Assembly: GCA_017540565.1 (NCBI GenBank)
Contig: JAFYAU010000034.1
Coordinates: 1-40,334, forward strand
DNA from: Oscillospiraceae bacterium
GTDB lineage: Bacteria > Bacillota > Clostridia > Oscillospirales > Oscillospiraceae
Reading direction: 5' to 3'
Length of the DNA stretch: 40,334 nt
Positions 1 to 7,220 of this stretch are shown here, piece after piece (the first letter of the stretch is position 1; every line of letters begins with the position of its first letter). The translations under genes and the position numbers were made by a program. A model generated the notes under the pieces. The model saw only the letters and a list, made by a program, of their open reading frames with translations, was not told the origin of the DNA and ran no database searches.

Positions 1-3
1 CAT
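1..3 (-). CDS. Start codon of a gene running off the left edge (candidate IS200 transposase)
   Basis: The first three bases are CAT, an ATG on the minus strand. AGGAGG lies at 11-16 with 7 bases of spacing, an excellent ribosome site. Nothing of the protein is visible beyond Met1. The identity as TnpA, a small Y1 HUH transposase, is inferred only from the leader structure. Confidence 0.35.
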
Positions 4-6
4 GAC

Positions 7-68
7 AAAACCTCCTGTTGTTTTTCTTGTGGTTGTCAGGCCACCTGAACTCTACCACAGGAGGTTTT
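7..68 (-). promoter_or_regulatory. Ribosome-site-hiding stem in the leader of the edge gene
   Basis: AAAACCTCCTGT at 7-18 and ACAGGAGGTTTT at 57-68 are perfect 12-base inverted copies. In the minus-strand transcript the upstream arm (68-57) contains CCTCCT and pairs with the arm that contains the AGGAGG ribosome site (16-11), so translation of the edge gene would be shut off in the folded state. A smaller inverted pair (CAGG/CCTG around 37-48) can form inside the loop. Such self-repression is known for IS200 tnpA mRNA. Confidence 0.6.
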
Positions 69-99
69 CTCTGTCTTTTACTAAAGTCATTTTTATCCT

Positions 100-118
100 C
101 CCCCAGTTGAACTGGGGG
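100..118. repeat. Hairpin CCCCCAGTT-G-AACTGGGGG, probable element-end palindrome
   Basis: A perfect 9-base inverted repeat with one central base, followed on the plus strand by TTTATTTG. It can act as a terminator on the plus strand. In the IS200 interpretation it is the left-end palindrome recognised as single-stranded DNA by TnpA. A simple host terminator cannot be excluded. Confidence 0.55.
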
Positions 119-145
119 TTTATTTGTCTCTAAAGAGCCAACAGA

Positions 146-181
146 AAGGCAGCCGAGAGACCGCGGTCTCCCGGCTGCCTT
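146..181 (-). terminator. Terminator of the importer operon
   Basis: Arms 146-155 and 172-181 (AAGGCAGCCG / CGGCTGCCTT), extended by GAGACC/GGTCTC inside, form a long stem 14 bases past the stop of the ATPase gene. The minus-strand sequence after it is T-rich (TTTCTGTTGG, then CTCTTT). Confidence 0.8.
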
Positions 182-194
182 CGTTTCTCCGTTC

Positions 195-962
195 CTACTC
201 CTGCACCCACTGGCCGTACATGGTGCGCATCCAGTCGTACACGTCCATCTCGTACACCCCGTTGATATGCCCGGGGGTCATGACGTCGCCGATCGGGCCG
301 AAGTCCACCGCCTGCCCGTGCTTCATCAGCAGGGCGTGCGTCCCGTAGGCTCTGGCCAGACTCAGATCGTGCACGACGGAGATCACCGCGCCGCCCGTTT
401 CGTCCATCCATTTCCTGACCAACGCAAAGACCTGCTTCTGGTAGATCAGATCCAGATGGTTCGTCGGCTCGTCCAGCAGCAACATCCGGGGATCCTGCAC
501 GAACAGCTGGGCCAGGAAGGCCCGCTGCAGCTCTCCTCCGGAAAGCGTGAGGACGGACTGTTTCAGGAACCGCTCCATCCCCGTTTTCTCCACCGCGTCC
601 GCCACGCGGGCCTCGCTGTCGTCCCTGCCCTTTTCAAAAAGGCCGGGGCGGTGGGCGTAGCTTCCCAGGCGGATCACTTCCTCCACCGTGAACCCGTAGC
701 CCACGTAATGGTTCTGCGTCAGGACGCCGACGCACCGGGCCAGGTCCCGGCTCTTCATCGTCTTCAGGTCCGTCCCCTCGAACAGCACCGTCCCCGTGTA
801 GGGGGCGCCCTGGGAGACGGCGTTGATGACCGTGGTCTTCCCCGCCCCGTTGGGTCCTATGATCATCAGCCACTGCCCCGCTTCCACCGAGAAGCTCACG
901 CCGTCCAGGATCCGGCTGCTCCCGTAGCTGACGGACAGGTCGCTGACCTGCAGCATGCTCAT
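195..962 (-). CDS. ABC transporter ATP-binding protein (FecE/BtuD class)
   Basis: Cytoplasmic ATPase that powers import of an iron-siderophore or a corrinoid. Of 255 residues, Walker A GPNGAGKTT is at about 36-44, the Q-loop LTQN near 81-84, the ABC signature LSGGELQRA at about 140-148, Walker B MLLLDEPTNHLD from 160, and the switch histidine in SVVHDLS near 200. The length is normal for the family. Start: ATG at 962, with GGAAGTGA upstream; a second ATG two codons on (956) is possible. It is the last gene of a binding protein-permease-ATPase operon, 28 bases after the permease, and is followed by a strong terminator. The substrate cannot be read from the ATPase; see the binding protein. Confidence 0.93.
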   Translation of the reverse strand: MSMLQVSDLSVSYGSSRILDGVSFSVEAGQWLMIIGPNGAGKTTVINAVSQGAPYTGTVLFEGTDLKTMKSRDLARCVGVLTQNHYVGYGFTVEEVIRLGSYAHRPGLFEKGRDDSEARVADAVEKTGMERFLKQSVLTLSGGELQRAFLAQLFVQDPRMLLLDEPTNHLDLIYQKQVFALVRKWMDETGGAVISVVHDLSLARAYGTHALLMKHGQAVDFGPIGDVMTPGHINGVYEMDVYDWMRTMYGQWVQE

Positions 963-990
963 TTCCGCGTCACTTCCTTTCCCGTCGCGC

Positions 991-2031
991 TCATCGTCCG
1001 CGGGAGCGGAAGAAGATGTATACGAACACGATGGAACCCACGAAGGATGTGACCACCCCTATGGGCAGTTCCCGCGGGCTCAGCACCGTCCTGGCCAGCA
1101 GATCGGCCAGCATCAGGAATACGGCTCCGCCGAAGACGGAGGCCGGCAGCAGGCGGCGGTGGTTCGGTCCCGTGAGCCGCCGCAGCATGTGGGGCGTGAC
1201 CAGGCCGACGAAGCCGATGGTGCCGCTGACGGACACGCACACGCCGATCAGGATGCTGACGCAGATCAGCACCGTCAGCTTGACGCGGCGGACGTTCACT
1301 CCGATGTTCCGGGCGTTGTCCTCCCCGACCGCGAAGGCGTTGAGCTCCCTTCCGTGTGCGAGCAGGACGGCGCCGCAGACCGCCAGAGTGACGTACAGCA
1401 TGGCGGCGTTCTGGTAGCTGCTGCCCTGCAGGGATCCAAGGGTCCAGAACATGATCGTCTTTACCCGCTCCCCGGCGAAGGTGATGATAAAGCTCGAGAT
1501 GCTGCTGGCGAACATCGAGAAGATGACGCCCAGCAGGATGATGGTGTTGGTGGAAAGGGAGGAATCCAACCGGTAGGCCACCCCCAGGATCAGCAGGAGC
1601 GATCCGAACGCGAACAAGATGGCGAGCACCGTAGTGCCCGCAAAAGGCAGCCCGGGGATCGCGACGCCGAAGGCCAGGGCGATGATCGCCCCCAGGGAGG
1701 CCCCGGAGGAGACTCCCATGGTGGAGCCGTCGGCCAGCGGATTCTTCAGCAGGCCCTGCATGGCCGCGCCGCACAGGGACAGGGCCGCGCCCACCGCCGC
1801 CACGCAGAGCACGCGGGGCAGGCGCACCGGCAGAATGATGCTCGGCGCCAGGGACTCCGCGTCCTGCGCCCGGCCCAGCACGGCGCTGACCAGCGTGCGC
1901 ACCGTATCCTTCAGCGGCAGGCTCACGCTGCCCAGGCACACGCACAGCAGCAGAGAAGCCGCCGTGACGGCCGTGAACAGAACGTATATGGCGGGGCTGA
2001 ACCCCTCTCCGCGCTGTTTCATACTCTTCAC
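991..2031 (-). CDS. FecCD-family ABC permease
   Basis: Membrane subunit of the same importer, expected to work as a dimer with about ten membrane helices each. The 346 residues show family marks: an N-terminal helix, the SLCGAAMQGLLKNPLADGST segment (about 80-100), then GVSSGASLGAII, and near the C-terminus GTIGFVGLVTPHMLRRLTGP, which contains the cytoplasmic coupling helix facing the ATPase. Length is typical of FecC, FhuB half or BtuC. Start: ATG at 2031, with GGAG in the preceding 15 bases. It lies between the binding protein (69 bases upstream) and the ATPase (28 bases downstream). Confidence 0.93.
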   Translation of the reverse strand: MKSMKQRGEGFSPAIYVLFTAVTAASLLLCVCLGSVSLPLKDTVRTLVSAVLGRAQDAESLAPSIILPVRLPRVLCVAAVGAALSLCGAAMQGLLKNPLADGSTMGVSSGASLGAIIALAFGVAIPGLPFAGTTVLAILFAFGSLLLILGVAYRLDSSLSTNTIILLGVIFSMFASSISSFIITFAGERVKTIMFWTLGSLQGSSYQNAAMLYVTLAVCGAVLLAHGRELNAFAVGEDNARNIGVNVRRVKLTVLICVSILIGVCVSVSGTIGFVGLVTPHMLRRLTGPNHRRLLPASVFGGAVFLMLADLLARTVLSPRELPIGVVTSFVGSIVFVYIFFRSRGR

Positions 2032-2045
2032 TCCGATATATGAGG

Positions 2046-2074
2046 GGACAGGGAGCTGTCAGGGCCCCCTGTCC
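2046..2074 (-). other. Stem-loop between binding protein and permease genes
   Basis: GGACAGGG at 2046-2053 pairs with CCCTGTCC at 2067-2074. On the minus strand there is no T-run after it, so full termination is unlikely. Hairpins in this position often protect the upstream message, giving more binding protein than membrane subunits; that role is inferred. Confidence 0.5.
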
Positions 2075-2100
2075 GGTTCACGGGGCGGTCGGGGCCGCCC

Positions 2101-3141
2101 TTATTCTCCGTACATGAAATCGTACAGCATCTGAGCGCCTTCCGCCAGCCGCGGTGCGGGGCGGGACAGCTCGTCGTTCTGCAGATTCAGGATCTTCTCA
2201 TTCGCGACGGCGGGGATGACATCCCAGCCGGGACGGGACAGGATCTCCTCCACGGGCGTGGGTCCCTCACCGTAGTACATGGAGATGGTAACGATGGCAT
2301 CGGGCTTGCGCTCGATCACCTGCTCTTCGGAGATCTCGCCGTAATAGCTTACGTCGTCAAATACGTTCTTCAGGTTCAGCATTTCGGCGATCTCATTATA
2401 GAAGGTACCGGTGCCGGCCGTCCACAGTCCCCATTCCAGCGGGGAGATCTCGAAGTAGACGGACATCTGCTCGCCTTCATAGGCGTCAGCCTTGGCTTTC
2501 AGGTCCGCAAACGCGGTCTTCATGCCGTCGACGATCTCGGCCGCATCCGCCTCCTTGCCCATAAGGGTGCCGATGATGCCCACGGAGGTGTAGATGCCCT
2601 CGATATCCATGGCGTCGCTCACCACGACCCGGATACCGGCATCCTCCAGCGCCTTCACCTGCTCCTCCGTCTGCGCCATGGTGCTCATCAGCAGCACCTG
2701 CGGCTTGAGGGCGATGATCTGTTCGATGTTGGTGTCCGCTCCGGACTGGACGACGGGCACCCCGAGGATCTCCTCGGGCCAGTTGCAGTACTCGCCGCGT
2801 CCGACGAGCGCGTCACCGCAGCCGAGCGCGCACAGCACTTCGCAGTCTGCGGCGGAAAGCGCCACCACGCGCGTCGCGGGCTCTTCCAGAGTGATCTCGC
2901 GGCCGGTCATGTCCGTGACCGTGACGGCGGCCGCCGGCTCCTCCGGACTCTCTTCCGCCGGAGTCTCGGTCTCCGGCTCTTCGGGCGTTTCCGCCGGCTC
3001 CGGCGCCGTATCCCCGGCCGGGACCGTCTCTTCCGCGGGAACCGCATCCTCCGCGGGCTTTTCCTGCTTTCCTGCGCAGCCCGTGAGCGCGCACACGCAC
3101 AGCAGGGCAGCCAGCAGAAGAGCGATGATCTTTCTGCTCAT
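2101..3141 (-). CDS. Substrate-binding lipoprotein of ABC importer (BtuF/FepB-like)
   Basis: Extracytoplasmic receptor, lipid-anchored. It has a signal peptide with lipobox LTGC (Cys22), then an acidic Pro/Glu linker (about 25-70), then a two-lobed type III binding domain starting near VTVTDMTGREITL. The segment GRGEYCNWPEE resembles the YCDYP stretch of cobalamin-binding BtuF proteins, and IEQIIALKPQVLLMS and the C-terminal RPAPRLAEGAQMLYDF are usual for this class. Corrinoid is my preferred substrate, but a ferric siderophore is possible. No B12 riboswitch box was recognised upstream. Start: ATG 3141, with GAGGA 7 bases before. It is first in the operon, with its own strong promoter. Confidence 0.9.
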   Translation of the reverse strand: MSRKIIALLLAALLCVCALTGCAGKQEKPAEDAVPAEETVPAGDTAPEPAETPEEPETETPAEESPEEPAAAVTVTDMTGREITLEEPATRVVALSAADCEVLCALGCGDALVGRGEYCNWPEEILGVPVVQSGADTNIEQIIALKPQVLLMSTMAQTEEQVKALEDAGIRVVVSDAMDIEGIYTSVGIIGTLMGKEADAAEIVDGMKTAFADLKAKADAYEGEQMSVYFEISPLEWGLWTAGTGTFYNEIAEMLNLKNVFDDVSYYGEISEEQVIERKPDAIVTISMYYGEGPTPVEEILSRPGWDVIPAVANEKILNLQNDELSRPAPRLAEGAQMLYDFMYGE

Positions 3142-3173
3142 TTCGTTTTCCTCTTTTCTTCTGATCTTTATCT

Positions 3174-3214
3174 TTGACAGCAGGCCCGGCGTCTTTGCCC
3201 GCCGGGCCTGTCAA
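3174..3214 (-). promoter_or_regulatory. Hairpin at the predicted 5' end of the importer mRNA
   Basis: AGGCCCGGCG (3182-3191) and CGCCGGGCCT (3200-3209) pair perfectly around an 8-base loop, with outer TTGAC/GTCAA pairing after a 3-base bulge. The 10-base core begins within a base or two of the start expected from the -10 box at 3215-3220, so the transcript would open with a stable stem. A terminator for the macro-domain gene is the alternative, but no T-run follows. Confidence 0.5.
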
Positions 3215-3243
3215 ACAATACCACGCATATAGCGGTATGTCAA
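3215..3243 (-). promoter_or_regulatory. Promoter of the importer operon
   Basis: On the minus strand the -35 is TTGACA (3243-3238), then a 17-base spacer, then -10 TATTGT (3220-3215) preceded by TGG, an extended -10. The -35 box is perfect consensus. Confidence 0.75.
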
Positions 3244-3302
3244 CGGAAAGCGCGCTCTTTCACAGTTTGTCAGCCGTCCCGTTTTTCTCTTCCGTACCCG
3301 TC

Positions 3303-4391
3303 TCAGAAGCTTCCCAGCGGCGGGCAGTGATGCTCGTAGAGGGCGTAGTTCACGACCGCGAGATCGTACTCCTCCCTGTCCAGATAGAAGCGGACGATGC
3401 AGTCCGTCAGATCCCCCGGCGCCAGCGCGAAGCCCGCCTGCCGCAGCAGGTCCTCCATTTCCGGCAGACTGAGCTTCAGGGCGATGCCCAGCGCCAGCAC
3501 GGTATTCTTGGACGGCTTGTAGTCCTCCTTGCTGCGGATCTTGGAAAACACCTGCTTGCTCAGGTAGGCGCGCTTGTATACCTCCGGATCCTTCAGGCCC
3601 CGGGCGTCGATGATCTGGAACAGGCGCTCCCGGAAGGCGTTCGTCTTTTTCCCGGGAAGATAGCTCTCCAGTCCCGGAGCGGCCGGCGCCTTCGCCGTTT
3701 TTCCCGCCCCGTACAGCTGTCCGAAGGTATCGAAGGAGGCCGACGCCGCCGGTCTCGGGGCGGATGCCTTCGACGGCCGCTGGAGCATCGTGTTCTGCAT
3801 ACGGCGGCGTTCCCGCGCAGCGCGGTCGCGGCTGTACTCCTCCTCCCTGAGGGCCTCCACCTCGGCTTCGCCGATGTACTCCTCGATGCCGTCCATCACC
3901 CGGGCGGACAGCGCCGTCGCCGAGCTGCCGAACACGACCAGCGTGACGCGCAGTTCCTCCTCCATGCCCATCAGATGCTGCTCGATGGCGCTCAGCGCTA
4001 TGGTCAGCGCCTCGCTTTCCGGAAAGCCGTAGACGCCGGAGGAGATCAGCGGGAACGCGACGCTGCGGCATTTCAGCTGTTCCGCCAGTGCCAGGGACTT
4101 CTCATAGCAGCTGCGCAGGAGTTCCCGCTCCCCGCGGGTCCCGTCGATCCAGGCCGGCCCGACGGTGTGAATGATGTATTTTGCCTTCAAGCCGAAGGCC
4201 GGAGTCCAGGCCGCCCGGCCCCGTTCGATGGGTCCGATCTTCCTGCGGGCTTCCAGCAGTTTCTCCTCGCCCGCCGCCTTGTAGATGGCGCTGTCCGTGC
4301 CTCCGCCCACGACGGGGTCCGGGTTGGCGGTGTTGACGATGGCGTCCGCTCTCACTCTCGTGATATCGTTCCTGATGATCTGTAACGGCAT
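3303..4391 (-). CDS. Macro-domain protein with a C-terminal helical domain
   Basis: The N-terminal half is a macro domain (about 1-170) that would bind or hydrolyse ADP-ribose derivatives: the NDITRVRADAIVNTANP opening, the glycine-rich GGGTDSAIYKAAG loop, the TPAFGLKAKYIIHTVGP strand and the phosphate-binding SSGVYGFP loop are all present. A low-complexity Arg/Ala linker (about 180-230) leads to a C-terminal helical domain with SKQVFSKIRSKEDYKPSK and LALGIALKLSLPEMEDLL, which looks like an XRE-type helix-turn-helix seen on other Firmicute macro proteins. Start: ATG at 4391, with GGGAG 8 bases before; the ATG at 4406 has no ribosome site. Likely monocistronic. The target (protein, nucleic acid or metabolite) is unknown. 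Confidence 0.88.
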   Translation of the reverse strand: MPLQIIRNDITRVRADAIVNTANPDPVVGGGTDSAIYKAAGEEKLLEARRKIGPIERGRAAWTPAFGLKAKYIIHTVGPAWIDGTRGERELLRSCYEKSLALAEQLKCRSVAFPLISSGVYGFPESEALTIALSAIEQHLMGMEEELRVTLVVFGSSATALSARVMDGIEEYIGEAEVEALREEEYSRDRAARERRRMQNTMLQRPSKASAPRPAASASFDTFGQLYGAGKTAKAPAAPGLESYLPGKKTNAFRERLFQIIDARGLKDPEVYKRAYLSKQVFSKIRSKEDYKPSKNTVLALGIALKLSLPEMEDLLRQAGFALAPGDLTDCIVRFYLDREEYDLAVVNYALYEHHCPPLGSF

Positions 4392-4424
4392 AGCATCTGC
4401 TCCCATCCGGTAATCTTCGGGGAT

Positions 4425-4430
4425 ATTATA
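4425..4430 (-). promoter_or_regulatory. -10 box of the macro-domain gene
   Basis: TATAAT on the minus strand, about 34 bases before the chosen start. The best -35 (TTATTG, 15-base spacing) is weak. Confidence 0.5.
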
Positions 4431-4454
4431 TCATTTTCCCCCGGGCAATAACAA

Positions 4455-4482
4455 CATCCCGCCGGATCTCCCCGGCGGGATG
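4455..4482 (-). terminator. Terminator after the HAD phosphatase gene
   Basis: CATCCCGCCGG (4455-4465) pairs with CCGGCGGGATG (4472-4482). On the minus strand it is followed by TTGTTATTG. It separates the tyrA-aroF run from the macro-domain gene. Confidence 0.75.
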
Positions 4483-4510
4483 CCTCTTCTTCCTTATGAT
4501 TCTCTTTTTG

Positions 4511-5311
4511 TCAGCCGCCGGTCCGCAGGACGAACCGGTCCACGGCCTCCTTCACGCCCCAGGATCTTTCCGCGGCGGAGATGTAATCCGCGGCCCGTTT
4601 CAGTTCCTCCACGCCGTTGGCCACGCTCACGCCCAGGCCGGCCCACTCCACCATCTCCCTGTCGTTGGTGTTGTCTCCGCAGGCCATCACCTCTTCCCGG
4701 GCGATGCCGCACTCCTCAGCGAAGCGCTCCAGCGTATTGCGCTTGGACACGCCCTTCGGCATGATCTCCAGCAGATAGTCCTTGGAGGTAGCCAGGTAGA
4801 AGCGGCCGGGGAACGCGGCCTCCAGTTCCGGCCGGATCTCCGCCAGACGCTCCGGAGTGTCGAAGATCATCATCTTCGGCGACGGCAGCAGCTCCGCCGC
4901 CGTCAGGTCCCCCATCTCCCGGATGGCGGTTGCCCGGCTGTCCGGGTCGGCCAGCGTCTTGTCCACCGTCTTCTCCACGACGATCTCGTCCTCGGCGTAG
5001 GCCTGCAGATACAGGCCCCTGTCCCGGCAGAAAACGGCCATCTCCCGGATCGTCTCCGGCTCGTGCTGCCACGCCCGGATCACGCCGCCGTCCGGACTCC
5101 TTATCATGGCGCCGTTGTAGCACACCACCGGGCTGTCGGAACCCAGCAGTTCCGCGTAGGACCGAGCGGAGGGGAAGATGCGCCCGGTGGCGATTACCAC
5201 CTTCACACCCTTCGCCGCCGCCGCTTTCAGGGCATCCACCACTTCCACCGGCACCGACAGGTCCGGCATCAGCAGCGTGTCGTCCAGATCGAGTGCGATC
5301 ATTCTGATCAT
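4511..5311 (-). CDS. Cof-type HAD-superfamily phosphatase
   Basis: Cytosolic Mg-dependent phosphatase, probably acting on a sugar phosphate or flavin/nucleotide phosphate. Motif I is ALDLDDTLL (nucleophile and acid Asp near 8 and 10), motif II is the VIATGR segment, motif IV is the CGDNTNDREMVEWAG loop near 210-220, and the alpha/beta cap lies between. The 266 residues fit the Cof (type IIB) subfamily. Start: ATG at 5311, with AGGTGG 5 bases before; the longer frame opens with a GTG inside that ribosome site. It begins 10 bases after the stop of the membrane protein gene, so the two are almost certainly co-transcribed. Substrate not predictable. Confidence 0.88.
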   Translation of the reverse strand: MIRMIALDLDDTLLMPDLSVPVEVVDALKAAAAKGVKVVIATGRIFPSARSYAELLGSDSPVVCYNGAMIRSPDGGVIRAWQHEPETIREMAVFCRDRGLYLQAYAEDEIVVEKTVDKTLADPDSRATAIREMGDLTAAELLPSPKMMIFDTPERLAEIRPELEAAFPGRFYLATSKDYLLEIMPKGVSKRNTLERFAEECGIAREEVMACGDNTNDREMVEWAGLGVSVANGVEELKRAADYISAAERSWGVKEAVDRFVLRTGG

Positions 5312-5321
5312 TCCGTCCACC

Positions 5322-6047
5322 TCATCCCTGCAGCGCGCAGACGACAGCCACGACGACGTCGATGGCCATCAGCAGGACAATGATGCCCAGCAGCACGTTG
5401 TAGAATATGTCGAAATACTTCTTGGTGCTGCGGCTGTCCACCACGTTGTGCCTGTCCACCCTCTTGTTGATGTCGAAGCAGTACAGGGGCATGGTCTCCA
5501 GCTCTGCGGCACTCTGCCCCTCCTTCAGTTTGAAATCCTCCTGAAAGGCCCTCTTCGTCACCTCGTATTTCAGTTCCTCGTCGTCCGTCTCGGTGACCGT
5601 CAGATCCGCGGGCATCAGATGCGGATCGTCCTTGAGTCCGCGGTCATTGAGTTCGAAATTGCTGCGGTGCAACAGATAGTAGCAGGATCTGGCGTAGAAC
5701 ATGTGCCGGTCGAACGTCATGTTCCAGCGGGTGTTGAGCCGCTTGCACAGCACCAGCACCAGCAGCGTGACGCCGAGGATGAGCAGTATGGTGGCGAATT
5801 CCAGTGCGGACACCAGTATATCCCGGTCAGACGCCTTCTCCATGGCCGACGTGAGCATGCCGCCGCCCACGGCCAGAACGCCGGCGACCAGAGCGGCGAT
5901 CCCGACCAGCAGGCTCATGCGTTCGTTCTCCACGTGGCGGGCGTGGTTCAGGTTCTCCTGCATGACCGTCTGGATGAAGCTCTCCTGGCTCTCGTCATAA
6001 TCCTCCCCGTGGGTCAGTTCCCACAGGTAGGGCTTCCTCATAAACAT
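5322..6047 (-). CDS. Unrecognised membrane protein with three helices
   Basis: Not matched to a family I can name. 241 residues from ATG 6047 (GAGGAG 6 bases before; the longer frame has no ribosome site). A short polar N-terminus (YLWELTHGEDYDESQESF) is followed by two closely spaced membrane helices (about 45-65 and 75-97, rich in Gly/Val/Leu), a helical soluble stretch with many charges (about 100-200), and a C-terminal membrane helix (about 215-237, ILLGIIVLLMAIDVVV type). The paired N-terminal helices followed by an Arg/Tyr-rich helix faintly recall SLATT-type two-helix effector proteins, but the similarity is too weak to assign. It sits between aroF (47 bases upstream) and the HAD gene (10 bases downstream). 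Confidence 0.75.
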   Translation of the reverse strand: MFMRKPYLWELTHGEDYDESQESFIQTVMQENLNHARHVENERMSLLVGIAALVAGVLAVGGGMLTSAMEKASDRDILVSALEFATILLILGVTLLVLVLCKRLNTRWNMTFDRHMFYARSCYYLLHRSNFELNDRGLKDDPHLMPADLTVTETDDEELKYEVTKRAFQEDFKLKEGQSAAELETMPLYCFDINKRVDRHNVVDSRSTKKYFDIFYNVLLGIIVLLMAIDVVVAVVCALQG

Positions 6048-6094
6048 AGGGCACTCCTCCGTTTCCCCGGGATCAGTCTTCCCTCGCCGCCGTA

Positions 6095-7123
6095 TCAGAG
6101 CTGTTCCGCCAGGGACAGGATCATGTCCCGGCTGTCCTCCCAGCCCAGGCACGGGTCGGTAATGGATTTTCCGTACACATGCTCTCCGATCTTCTGGCTG
6201 CCGGGCTCCAGGTAACTCTCCACCATCAGCCCCCGGACCATGCCGCGGATGTCCGCGTTGTGGCGGCGGCTGTGCAGCACCTCGTTGGCGATGCGGACCT
6301 GCTGCTCATACCGCTTGCCGCTGTTGTTGTGGTTGCAGTCCACGATGACGGCGGGGTTCTTCAGTTCCCGCTGCGCGTACATCTCCCAGACCAGGGCAAG
6401 ATCCTCGTAATGGTAGTTGGGCAGGCTGTTGCCGTGCTTGTTCACGTACCCCCGCAGGATGGCATGCGCCAGCGGGTTCCCGTCCGTGCGCACCTCCCAG
6501 CCTCCGTAGATGAATGTCTGCGGAGCCTGGGCCGCATATATGCTGTTCATCATCACGCCCAGATCCCCCGCGGTCGGGTTCTTCATCCCCACGGGCACGT
6601 CCATGCCGCTGGCCGTAAGACGGTGCTGCTGGTTCTCCGTGCTGCGGGCACCGACCGCGACATAGGACAGGATATCGTCCAGATAGCGGTAGTTCTCAGG
6701 GTACAGCATCTCGTCCGCCGCGGGCATGCCGAACCGTTCGATGGCGCTCATGTGCAGCTGGCGGATGGCGACCAGGCCGGCCAGCATGTCCTCCGCCTTT
6801 TCCGGATCCGGCTGATGCAGGATCCCTTTGTACCCGGTGCCGGTGGTGCGGGGCTTGTTGGTGTACACGCGGGGAATGATCAGGATCTTCTCCTCGACCT
6901 GCTCCTGCACCCGTTTCAGGCGTTCCAGATAATCGTACAGGGCGTCCGGACTGTCCGCGCTGCAGGGCCCGATGATCAGCAGGAAGCGGTCATCCTCCCG
7001 GGTGAATATCCGCCGGATCTCCCCGTCCCTCTGTTTTTTCACGGTCCCGGCCTCTGCATTCAGGGGCATCTGCTGTTTCAGCTCCCCGGGGTCGGGCAGC
7101 CGTCCGATGAAATGCATGCTCAT
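6095..7123 (-). CDS. aroF: 3-deoxy-7-phosphoheptulonate synthase (DAHP synthase, type I-alpha)
   Basis: First step of the shikimate pathway: condenses phosphoenolpyruvate with erythrose 4-phosphate. The 342 residues show the family's marks: LLIIGPCSADS (about 48-58), PRVYTNKPRTTGTGYKG (phosphate-binding Lys/Arg), then ATENQQHR-like and SGMDVPVGMKNPTAG segments and VDCNHNNSGK (metal-site Cys/His) toward the C-terminus. The length matches the AroF/AroG/AroH group, and the isozyme letter cannot be told from sequence alone. Start: ATG 7123 with AAGGAG 8 bases before. It has its own promoter in the 97-base gap after tyrA, so it can be expressed separately from it. Confidence 0.93.
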   Translation of the reverse strand: MSMHFIGRLPDPGELKQQMPLNAEAGTVKKQRDGEIRRIFTREDDRFLLIIGPCSADSPDALYDYLERLKRVQEQVEEKILIIPRVYTNKPRTTGTGYKGILHQPDPEKAEDMLAGLVAIRQLHMSAIERFGMPAADEMLYPENYRYLDDILSYVAVGARSTENQQHRLTASGMDVPVGMKNPTAGDLGVMMNSIYAAQAPQTFIYGGWEVRTDGNPLAHAILRGYVNKHGNSLPNYHYEDLALVWEMYAQRELKNPAVIVDCNHNNSGKRYEQQVRIANEVLHSRRHNADIRGMVRGLMVESYLEPGSQKIGEHVYGKSITDPCLGWEDSRDMILSLAEQL

Positions 7124-7176
7124 ATCGTTTTCTCCTTCTTCGCGCGGGTCTCCGTCGGCAGACGGAATACCTGATT

Positions 7177-7205
7177 ATTGTAATACTGACGGCGGTTTTC
7201 TGCAA
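7177..7205 (-). promoter_or_regulatory. Promoter of aroF
   Basis: On the minus strand TTGCAG (7205-7200), a 17-base spacer, TACAAT (7182-7177), starting about 47 bases before the ribosome site. No T-box or leader-peptide attenuator was recognised. Confidence 0.65.
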
Positions 7206-7220
7206 GCGGCGCGGCGCGTT

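Larger units (their letters stand above)
1..128 (-). mobile_element. Left end of a probable IS200/IS605-family element, cut by the window edge
   Basis: Read on the minus strand, this stretch carries a strong hairpin, then about 80 bases of leader with a second long stem, then an AGGAGG site and an ATG exactly at the window edge. That order (left-end hairpin, structured leader, transposase start) is how IS200-type elements are built: the first hairpin is bound by the Y1 transposase TnpA and also blocks incoming transcription, and the second hides the ribosome site. The transposase itself is outside the window, so the family call is inferred from architecture alone. The outer boundary is not precise; I place it just beyond the hairpin, near 120-128. 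The alternative is an ordinary host gene with an attenuated leader. Confidence 0.42.

Noticed and set aside
955..2043. Plus-strand frame opposite the permease gene
   Set aside because: Antisense of a membrane protein; the minus strand shows FecCD motifs.
3142..3302. Cobalamin riboswitch upstream of the importer
   Set aside because: No B12 box or the long multi-stem layout could be recognised; only one hairpin and a promoter are visible.
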